A DNA stretch of 64,000 nt. Source: Streptacidiphilus albus JL83. GTDB lineage: Bacteria; Actinomycetota; Actinomycetes; Streptomycetales; Streptomycetaceae. Positions 53,217 through 61,100 of the stretch are shown in pieces. The notes below the pieces were generated by a model. It did not search any database and had not been told where the DNA came from. It was given only the letters and a program-made list of their open reading frames with translations. How positions within the stretch are numbered: the first letter of the stretch is position 1; the number at the start of each line of letters is the position of its first letter. The translations under genes were made by a program, and so were the position numbers. The stretch spans positions 186,001-250,000 of the forward strand of contig NZ_JQML01000001.1 of NCBI RefSeq assembly GCF_000744705.1. Direction: 5' to 3'.

Positions 53217-53668
53217 GCCTGCAGCCGTTCGGCGAACGCGCGCGCGGCCGCCAGGTCGCCGGCGCCGGGCCGCGCCCTGTTGAGGCCGCCGACCAGCTTG
53301 AAGGGCAGCCAGGTGTCGAACGCCCGGCACGAGAAGGCGTCGCCCACCTCGAAGCCCTTCTGTTCGAGGAGCCGGGCGAGGGGACGGGTGAAGGGCCGGA
53401 ACGGCAGTTCCGGCAGCCCGCTGGTGGCCAGGACGAACGCCCTTCGCCGCTCCCCCTCGGGCAGCGACTCGACGAAGCGGAGCAGCCGCGGGTGGAACTT
53501 GCCCGAGAAGATCCCCGAGCCGAATCCCACCAGGTCGCAGTCGGCGAGTTCGGCCGGGTCCAGCTGCTCGGGCTCGACGACCGGGGCCGACAGGACCTGG
53601 CCCATGACGTCGGCGATCCGCTTCGTGTTGCCGTGGGACACGGACGTGCACACGATGACGGCCTTCAT
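53195..53668 (-). CDS. flavodoxin-like protein
   Basis: A 157-residue flavodoxin-fold protein: MKAVIVCTSVSHGNTKRIADVM carries the FMN phosphate-binding loop (S-x-S-x-G-N-T), ADCDLVGFGSGIFSGKFHPRL the second loop, and AFSCRAFDTW near the C-terminus the third. Such proteins move electrons or act in oxidative-stress and menaquinone chemistry. The ATG at 53668 follows AAGGGGAA; a longer in-frame read is discarded. It is monocistronic and lies just outside the IS-rich island. Confidence 0.88.
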   Translation of the reverse strand: MKAVIVCTSVSHGNTKRIADVMGQVLSAPVVEPEQLDPAELADCDLVGFGSGIFSGKFHPRLLRFVESLPEGERRRAFVLATSGLPELPFRPFTRPLARLLEQKGFEVGDAFSCRAFDTWLPFKLVGGLNRARPGAGDLAAARAFAERLQAQLGALS

Positions 53669-54412
53669 GATCGTTCCCCTTCGGTGTCGGCTTCCCCGGT
53701 GGCTGCGGCCGCACGGCGCGGTGCGCTCACAGCCAACCGTTGGACAGGACACCGCCGCAGGATGTGACATCGCCGCACGGGCGGCTGTGCCGTGACACGG
53801 TAGTTGGAACTGGTGACGTGGGGTCTGTACGCTCAACGGTGGGACTCCCGAGACAGGGAGTGTAGTTGATGACTAATCAGGTTCTGGATGCTGAGGGGGG
53901 CTCCGAGATGCCGCAGGTGCTGGAGGGACTCGAGCTGGGGGCGCTGGACGGGCTGGTGGCCCAGGCCCGGCAGCGTGGTCTGCAGCTGACTGGGGAGGGC
54001 GGGCTGCTGCAGGAGCTGACCCGGCGGATCCTGGAGTCCGCGCTCGAGGGTGAGATGACCGACCACCTGGGCGCGGGGATGCACGAGCGCGTCGAGGAGG
54101 GTCCGCGGGAGAACCACCGCAACGGGCACCGGGCCAAGACGGTGCAGACCGAGATCGGGCCGGTCGAGATCCAAGTTCCCCGGGACCGGGCCGGCAGCTT
54201 CGAGCCGCAGCTGGTCAAGAAGCGTCAGCGGCGGCTGGGCGGGATCGACGAGATGGTGCTTCACTGTCGGCGAAGGGCCTGACGCACGGGGAGATCTCCG
54301 CGCACCTGGCCGAGGTCTACGGCGCGAGCGTGTCGAAGCAGACGATCTCCACGATCACCGACAGCGTGCTCGCGGGGATGGTGGAATGGCAGAACCGTCC
54401 GCTGGACAGCGG

Positions 54413-55643
54413 GCGGTTTCCATCAGTCGTTGCGAATTAGCTGGTCATGGGCCGTGTGAGGAATCCTCTCATGGCCTCGATGGGGGTCTTGTCGCCGAGG
54501 ACGAGGCGGGGGCGGCGGTTGAGTTCGTCGGCTACCGCTCGCAGGTCGTGGGCACTGTGAACGGACAGGTCGGTGCCCTTGGGGAAGTACTGGCGGAGCA
54601 ATCCGTTGGTGTTCTCATTGGTGCCGCGTTGCCAGGGCGAGTGGGGGTCGCAGAAGTAGATCCGGAACCCGGTCAGGGCGGAGGTGTCCTCGTGCAGTGA
54701 CATCTCGCGGCCCTGGTCCCAGGTGAGGGTCTTGCGCAGTTGCTGCGGGATGGAAGCGGTCTGGGCGATCAGGGCGTTGCGGACCTGTGGGGCTTTCCAG
54801 CCGTCGGGCAGGTGGATGAGTCTGACGTAGCGGGTGGTCCATTCGACCAGGGTGCCGATGGCGGAGCCCTGATGGCATCCGATGATCAGGTCGCCTTCCC
54901 AATGTCCCGGAACCGTACGGTCGTTGACTTCGAGCGGCCGTTGATGGACCAGGGTCATATTCTTGATTTTGTTGGGTATTGGAACCCCGCGCCTGTGGGC
55001 CTTGCGCTTCTTGCGGCCGGTTCGGAGCTTGCCCTCCTTGAAGCCGAGCAGCCCGGCGTACAGGGCCCGGTAGATCGTCTCGGGGCAGGCCTGCATCGCC
55101 GGCTGTTCGGGGTAGGTGCGCGCCAGGAACCGGGAGGTCTGCTGTGGTGACCATTTCCCGGTCAGCTTCTCGCGCACGATGTCTCGCAGGTCCTCGCCGG
55201 CCCGGATCTTCTCGGCCTTCGGGCGTCGACGGTTCAGCAGCGCCTGGTTGTGCGCCCACCAGGGCTGGTAGCGGCCGTCTGGCTTGCTGTTGCGCTGGAT
55301 CTCGCGGTAGATGCTCTGGAAGCTCTTGCCGATCTCGGCGGCGATCTGCTTGACTCCGCGGTCGGCGTGGAGCCCGTCGGCGATGGCGATGCGGTCGTCC
55401 TGGGTCAGGAATCGCGGGGATATCGGGGCAGGGTCATCGACGATCATGCTGCCAGCATCTATGAACCACAGGGACCCGCAGCTCGTGGACACCCCTACCT
55501 CTCGAGCGGCGGCTGCACCCTTGTACCCCAGGCGCAGCAGTTCGAAGTACCTCCTCTTGACGGCGGTCTCTACCTTGTTCGGCGCGTATCGGGGCATCGA
55601 ATCGTTCTCCTGTCGAACGTTCGCAATCACCGATAGAACTCAA
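54413..55643 (-). mobile_element. IS30-family insertion sequence, 1231 bp
   Basis: Boundaries are set by the imperfect inverted repeats (GG-TTC-ATC-GT--TTGCGAA shared pattern at 54415-54436 and 55620-55641) and a candidate 2-bp duplication GG (54411-54412 and 55644-55645), which restores the reading frame of the interrupted transposase when removed. Confidence 0.8.
54437..55597 (-). CDS. IS30-family transposase
   Basis: A 386-residue transposase (MPRYAPNKVETAVKRRYFEL): N-terminal helix-turn-helix, a central Cys/Trp-rich region, and the catalytic DDE triad in WEGDLIIG, TLTWDQGREM and QRGTNENTNGLLRQYFPKGTD, the last with the spacing typical of IS30. No frameshift or stop is seen, so it may be active. 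It fills nearly the whole element. Confidence 0.92.
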   Translation of the reverse strand: MPRYAPNKVETAVKRRYFELLRLGYKGAAAAREVGVSTSCGSLWFIDAGSMIVDDPAPISPRFLTQDDRIAIADGLHADRGVKQIAAEIGKSFQSIYREIQRNSKPDGRYQPWWAHNQALLNRRRPKAEKIRAGEDLRDIVREKLTGKWSPQQTSRFLARTYPEQPAMQACPETIYRALYAGLLGFKEGKLRTGRKKRKAHRRGVPIPNKIKNMTLVHQRPLEVNDRTVPGHWEGDLIIGCHQGSAIGTLVEWTTRYVRLIHLPDGWKAPQVRNALIAQTASIPQQLRKTLTWDQGREMSLHEDTSALTGFRIYFCDPHSPWQRGTNENTNGLLRQYFPKGTDLSVHSAHDLRAVADELNRRPRLVLGDKTPIEAMRGFLTRPMTS

Positions 55644-56503
55644 GGCGTGTACCCGGTCGTCTTCATCGACTGCATCCACGTCAAGATTCGGGACGGCCAC
55701 GTCGCCAACCGGCCGATCTACATGGCCATCGCCGTCACCACCGAGGGCAACCGCGACATCCTGGGCTTGTGGGCCGGCGACGGCGGCGAGGGAGCCAAGC
55801 ACTGGATGCAGGTCCTGACCGAGATCAAGAACCGGGGCGTGCGCGACGTCCTCATGCTGGTCTGCGACGGCCTGACCGGCCTGCCCGACGCCGTCAACGC
55901 CGTGTGGCCGGACACGATCGTGCAGACGTGCGTCGTCCACCTGCTGCGGAACAGCTTCAAGTACGCCGCCCGCCAGGACTGGGACAAGATTGCCAAGGCA
56001 CTCAAGCCGATCTACACCGCCGCGACCGAGGAGGCCGCGATGGAACGGTTCCTGGAGTTCGAGCGGGACTGGGGCAGGAAGTACCCGGCGATCATCGGCC
56101 TGTGGAACCGGGCCTGGGCCGAGTTCGTGCCCTTCCTCCAGTTCGACGTCGAGATCCGCAAGATCGTCTGCACCACGAACGCGATCGAGAGCGTCAACGC
56201 CCGCATCCGCAAGGCCGTCCGCGCCCGCGGACACTTCCCCACGGACGCCGCCGCGCTCAAGTGCGTCTACCTGGCCGTCATGAGCCTGGACCCCACCGGT
56301 ACCGGCCAACGCCGCTGGGTGATCCGCTGGAAGGCAGCCCTCAACGCCTTCGACATCGCCTTCGACGGCCGCCTCACCACCAACCGCCGCTAACAGAAGT
56401 CCCACCGCTCGCTGGACAGACCCGAGAGTTGAACCCGTTCAAATTCTCTGGCACCGTTGGCCCCCAGGTGATCGAATGCGCCTTGGGGAGTTGGGGGAGC
56501 GAA

Positions 56504-56899
56504 GTGCAGGAAGAGCTACTGGGAAATCCGCGATGGCGGATCGCACTATGGACACTGCTGGTCGAGGTCACCAGCCTCACCGCCGGCCTGGCCGTCCCAG
56601 GGTGGTTCATCCTGATCTTCTCGTCCGGCTGCTTCAGTCCAGGTCAGTCGGATCAGACCGAACCGCAGAACTTCGACCCAACACTGGTCATCGGCGGGGT
56701 GGCCCTGGCCTGTGTCGCCGTGATCAGCGCGGTGATGGCCCTGAAGCTCCTCTTCGCGAGCGAACGCGGCGACGCCAAGCGCGTCCGCTGGCTGCAATGC
56801 CAGCTATCGGTGCAACTGGCGCTGATCCTCACCATCGCCGCTCTGATGACGGCACTCCATGACCCCCACCGAATCGACCAGTGCTACCCCACTCACTGA
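56504..56899 (+). CDS. small membrane protein, three transmembrane segments
   Basis: About 131 residues starting VQEELLGNPRWRIALW. Hydrophobic segments are at about 10-35, 60-85 and 100-120, with charged loops ASERGDAKRVRWLQ and a short outside loop with a Cys (SSGCFSPGQ). A GTG at 56504 follows GGGGGAG; a GTG at 56468 is an alternative. It lies immediately right of the IS256 element and left of an IS21-like end relic, so it belongs to the accessory island. I do not recognise the family; an island gene of this kind could be an immunity or effector membrane part. Confidence 0.6.
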   Translation: MQEELLGNPRWRIALWTLLVEVTSLTAGLAVPGWFILIFSSGCFSPGQSDQTEPQNFDPTLVIGGVALACVAVISAVMALKLLFASERGDAKRVRWLQCQLSVQLALILTIAALMTALHDPHRIDQCYPTH

Positions 56900-56906
56900 C
56901 AAAGCC

Positions 56907-56945
56907 GTCAAACTTCGCTGTCAATCAGTGAAACCTCGCTGTCAA
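56907..56945. repeat. two direct repeats resembling an IS21-type terminus
   Basis: 18-bp copies at 56907-56924 and 56928-56945 match at 16 positions with a 21-bp period. On the minus strand the unit reads TTGACAGCGA(A/G)GTTT(G/C)AC, as in the multiple terminal repeats of IS21-like elements. No IS21 transposase is present, so it is probably a leftover end. Confidence 0.5.
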
Positions 56946-56988
56946 CGGACACCCGCCGTTACACCCAGCGGGTGACGCGGGGTCAGCT

Positions 56989-57586
56989 TCAGTAGTCTTC
57001 GCGCCGCCCTGTCCGGGCGGCCCGTTCGCGTTCTTCCCGCTCGGCCCGCTCGATCAGCATTCCACGCAACGGCTCGGAGACGGCGGAGAACCGCGCTTCC
57101 AGCGCTGCCCTGGACGCTGCCCGGCTCGGCTGCCGCGCCAGCGGGCGGGGCGCTGGACCGGCTCCGGCTGCCCGGCTCCGGCGCTGGGCCGAGGGGTGGG
57201 CATCGGCGGGGTCGGGTTCTGGCTGCTGGGCGTTGCGCCGGTTGACTTCGGCGAGCAGCTGCTGCAGGTCGGTCCGGGCTTGTAGGGTCCGTACGCTGCC
57301 CGGTGGCGTCCGCGGCTGCCGTTCGACCGGCGGGACGGGGGGCTGGGTGGCGCTGTGCCGGGTCTTCCAGGCGGTGTGCAGCTTGCTCGGCCCAGTCGGC
57401 GACTTGGCGGGCCAGGACGAGCGGTGTCCTGGGTCCTCTGGGCGAGGAAAGCGGCGGCGGCGTCCTGGTATGCCTGCCGGAGGGCGGCCTGCTCATCGGC
57501 CTCGGCCTGGGCCGGGGCGTTCCACCTGCTTTGAAGACGAGTTCGTTCATCTCCGTGCGGGAGCGGTCGCTCAGGTCGCCGGTCAT
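56989..57586 (-). pseudogene. decayed gene with several frameshifts
   Basis: Starting MTGDLSDRSRTEMNELVF at 57586, coherent protein is found in three frames in succession: WNAPAQAEADEQAALRQAYQD, then PLVLARQVADWAEQAAHRLED, then RTLQARTDLQQLLAEVNRRN and a last stretch LEARFSAVSEPLRGMLIERA ending GRREDY with TGA at 56989-56991. Putting these together gives a helical, Arg/Gln/Ala-rich protein of about 195 residues. I do not recognise the family; its helical, charged composition resembles plasmid or integrative-element proteins. At least three frameshifts show it is dead. Confidence 0.6.
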
Positions 57587-57768
57587 TGCTCCGGTGACTG
57601 GGCACGCCCGTTGAGCTGGGCACGGTTGACCAGGCAGTCCCTGGGCGTATCGTCGTTCCATCGAGGCACGCCGCCGGTCGTGGACGTGTAATCAAGCGGG
57701 TCGTTCGTGGGCGTTGGGGTGGTGCCGGTGGCCCGATCGCGGTTGAATGCCAACTCTTGAGCATGCAC
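57583..57768 (-). CDS. small ORF upstream of the pseudogene
   Basis: A 61-residue product (VHAQELAFNRDRATGTTPTPTNDP) whose TGA overlaps the ATG of the pseudogene (ATGA), the mark of a once coupled pair. It overlaps the region upstream of the Trypco1 gene on the other strand. No motif; may itself be a remnant. Confidence 0.4.
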   Translation of the reverse strand: MHAQELAFNRDRATGTTPTPTNDPLDYTSTTGGVPRWNDDTPRDCLVNRAQLNGRAQSPEQ

Positions 57769-57807
57769 ATGTCCCGGTGCTGCGGGGCCAGACTCCAGGG
57801 GGATCCA

Positions 57808-58188
57808 GTGAAGTACCTTGTAGAGCTGCCGATAGGCGGTCCAGTTGGTCCGCCTGTGATGGTGGGCGTGGAGATCGAGCAGGCCACCGAGGGCCTCGTC
57901 GAGGTGTCGAGGCCCGGCCAGGCGGTCGCACGGGCCACCCGGTCGCTCGGGGAGATGCTCGCCAGCATACGCCCAGTGGCGGAGAGCTTCCTCGACGGCT
58001 TCACCGGTATGGCCAATCCGCCCGACGAGATCGGCCTCGAGTTCGGGCTCTCGCTCTCAGCCGACGCGAACCTGGTCGTCGCCACCACCGCGACACAGGC
58101 CAATTTCAAGATCACCCTCGCATGGCGCGGGTTGCCGACCCCAGAACCGGAAGCCGGGTCTGTCCGGGCGCCCGAGGGGACGCTATGA
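57808..58188 (+). CDS. Trypco1 domain protein (CU044_2847 family)
   Basis: A 126-residue protein beginning VKYLVELPIGGPVGPPVMVGVEIEQATEGLVEVS, with conserved parts ARATRSLGEMLASIRPVAES, PDEIGLEFGLSLSADANLVVATTATQANFKITLAWRG. This matches the trypsin-co-occurring domain 1 family, known from comparative genomics as a partner of trypsin-fused signalling NTPases in bacterial conflict systems. GTG start after AGGGGGATCCA. Its TGA overlaps the ATG of the trypsin-STAND gene, so the two are made together. Its biochemical role is not known; a proposed one is as substrate or adaptor of the protease. Confidence 0.85.
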   Translation: MKYLVELPIGGPVGPPVMVGVEIEQATEGLVEVSRPGQAVARATRSLGEMLASIRPVAESFLDGFTGMANPPDEIGLEFGLSLSADANLVVATTATQANFKITLAWRGLPTPEPEAGSVRAPEGTL

Positions 58189-61100
58189 CGCAGCACGCCC
58201 CCCACCTGGAGGGTGCTGGTCCTGAGACCCTGAAGCCCGCCATTCTGCGGATCTACGCGGAAAGGCCCGGCGCAAACGGGGAGAAGACGTCCGCGGGCGT
58301 CGGATTCCTCGTCGACGACCAGTTCGCGCTGACGTGCGCGCACGTGGTGTACCAGGCACTCGGTCTGACAGCAGGCGCCCCGAAGCCCGAAGGAGCGGTC
58401 ATCACAGTAGACCTGCCGCTACTGACGACCGCGTTCGGGAACGGAGCGGTCCTCACCGCGAGTGTCGAAGAGTTGATGCCGCGTCAGCCCACAGGCTCGG
58501 GCGACGTGGCGGTGCTCCGGCTGAGCGCGCCTGTACCTGGGGCGCGGCCGGTACGGCTCGTCGAGGCCCACGGAGTCTGGAACCACCGGGCAGGTGCCTT
58601 CGGACTGCCGGGCGCGCGTCCGGACGGCGTTTGGCACAGCGGTCTGCTCAAGGCACCGCAGGCCGCCGGATGGATCCAGATGAACCTCGACCCGGCATCA
58701 GGCGGCTACGCCGTCTCCCAGGGCTTCAGTGGCGGGCCGGTCTGGGACGAGACGCTGGGCTGCGTGGTCGGCATGATGGCGATCGCCGAAACCGGCGCTC
58801 CGGCGGTCAGTTACCTGATCCCCACCGAGCGCCTGGCCGCTGCGTGGCCGCGGTTGCGCGACCTGATTCTGCCCCCGTCCCCCTTCAGGTCCCTCAAGCC
58901 GTTCGAGGAATCCGACCAGGTGATCTTCCACGGTCGGCAGGAGGACTCCGAGCGCATCGCAGCGGCAGTCGGCCGACGCGGCTGGACAACGCTGATCGGC
59001 CCCACGGGCAGCGGGAAATCTTCCTTGGTCCGTGCTGGGGTTGTTCCTTTGCGGCGCACGGCGGGCGAGATTCCGGTCGTCGTCCGCCCCTCGCACGGCA
59101 GCAGTCCCCTACGTGCCCTGGCTGCCGAACTCGTGCCGCTGGTAGCGGGTACCGACAGGCAGGGGCCGCTCTCGGCCGCCGACGACCTCGCCGACCGGCT
59201 CGCCCGAGAGGGCCTGCACAACATCGTGCCGCTCATTGTCGGCCAAAACAGCGCCTCGCGGCTGCTGGTGGTGATCGACCAGTTCGAAGAACTGCTCGAT
59301 CACCACCAAGGCGACATCCTTGCGCTGGTGGCACTGTTTTCCGGCGACAGACGCCCTGCAGCTGTCCGTGTACTGGCCACGCTGCGGGCCGACTTCGTGG
59401 AGCCGGTGCTCAGCCATCAGGTTCTCGGGCCCCTGGTCAGCCAGACGTTCGAGGGCCTGATGCCGATGAGCCGCGACCAGTTACGCCAAGCGATCACCCA
59501 GCCGGTCGAGACCGTACCGGGCGTCTACTTCGAGCCGCAGCTCGACGGGCAGATCCTCAAGGACACCGGCACCGACCCTGGCGTCCTGCCACTACTGGGC
59601 TTCACTCTCGACCTGCTGTGGGGCCACCAGGAGAACGGCATGCTCACCTTCCAGGCCTACCACGCGCTCGGGGGTGTCGCCGGCGCACTGGCCACATACG
59701 CCGACAGAGCTTGGGCGGACGTCCCGGACGCGGACAGGGCCGCCGCCCAGCGCCTGCTGCCGCGACTGGTGCGCGTCCCCATCGGGTCCGAAGCTCCCAC
59801 ACGCCGCGTCGTACCGCGCACGGAGCTCAGCGACGACGAGTGGCGCGTCGCCCAGCTCCTGGCCGCCGCCAGACTGCTCGTCATCCGCACCAGAACCGAT
59901 ACCGACCGCGAGAACGCCTCATGTTTAGACGCCGAGTCCGTCGAACTCGCCCATGAAGTGCTCCTCATCGCCTGGCCGATGCTCGCGCAGCAGGTCGCCG
60001 CCGACAACGCCTTCCTCACCTGGCACGAATCCCTGCGCCACGACGTCAGCCGGTGGGAGAAGGCGCAGCGCCCTGCCGACCTGCTGCCCACCAGGATCGC
60101 GCTCTCCAGTGCCCGTCCGTGGTACCCCGACCGCGCCGACGAACTGAGTCCCGCCGAGCGCCAATACCTGGACCGCGGGCACACTCACGTCCGCACCCGC
60201 GCCCGCGCCCGACGAGCAGTAATCGCCTTCGTGTGCGCGCTGGCCCTTGCCGTCGGCGCCACCGCACTGATCGCAAACCAGAATCGTCTGCAGGCCGCCC
60301 GCAGCGCCGCCATCACCCGCTCGAACACGCTTGCCGTCGATGCGGCCGCGCTCACACCCACCGATCCCGGGCTCGCCGCGCAACTCGCGGTAGCCGCCTA
60401 CCGCACTTCGCCGACGCAGGCTGCCGCCGATCAGCTCTACGCCTCCCTTGACACGCCTCTGGACCGGCTCATCGCCACCACCGGCAGCGGCGTGCTAAGG
60501 ATCGCGGCCCAATCCGATGGCCCGCTCGCGGCGGCGGTGGAGGACGATGGGTCCCTGCGTCTCTGGAACACGGCCGACCCGTCCCATCCGGTGCTGGACG
60601 CGTCCGTGCGCTCGTCCGCCGCAGCACTCGCGCTCGCCCCGCGCCTCGACCTGATGGCCGCCGCGTGCACAGGTGGAAAGCGCCTATGCCTGTGGAAGTT
60701 GACCAACCCCCATCAGCCCGAGATCACAGCGCAGCTACCGCTCCCCCCGAGCCTGACGGGAGCCAGGATTCAATACACCTCCATGGCTTTCAGCTCGGAC
60801 GGGAGCCTGCTCGCCGCGGCGACCGAGCAGGGCTACACCCTCGTTTGGTCGGTGGCCGACCCGGCGCATCCGCGCGGAGCTGTCGAGATACCGAACCCGA
60901 CGTCAGAGCAGGGCGTCATCGCCGGCGTCGCCTTCTCACCCCACGGCCCCCTCCTGGCACAAACGATCCAGGGCGGCACGACCCAACTGTGGAAATTCTC
61001 CCCGACCGAAGCAGTGAGAACAGCCACGATCTCCACGGGATACCAATCCGTGGCCTTCAGCCCCAACGGCGACATGCTGGCCGCCGCCGACGTGAACCCC

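Larger units (their letters stand above)
53869..56393 (+). pseudogene. IS256-family transposase, disrupted
   Basis: The N-terminal part (MTNQVLDAEGGSEMPQVLEG to about residue 130) reads in one frame; near 54259-54262 one T appears lost (GTGCTTCACTG where GTGCTTTCACTG is expected), shifting the frame. The restored frame continues LTHGEISAHLAEVYGASVSKQTIS to PLDSG, where the IS30-family element is inserted at 54413. The remaining catalytic part resumes at 55647 (VYPVVFIDCIHVKIRDGHVA, DDE domain) and runs to the stop at 56393 (VNARIRKAVRARGHFPTD). The transposase is therefore dead twice over. Confidence 0.88.
53821..56423 (+). mobile_element. IS256-family element, interrupted by an IS30-family element
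   Basis: Terminal inverted repeats begin GGGTCTGT (53821) and, on the other strand, GGGTCTGT (56423), each followed after ten bases by (A/G)CGGTGGGACT. Removing the 1231-bp insertion and its 2-bp duplication leaves about 1370 bp, the usual IS256 length. Flanking 8-bp direct repeats could not be matched. Confidence 0.8.
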
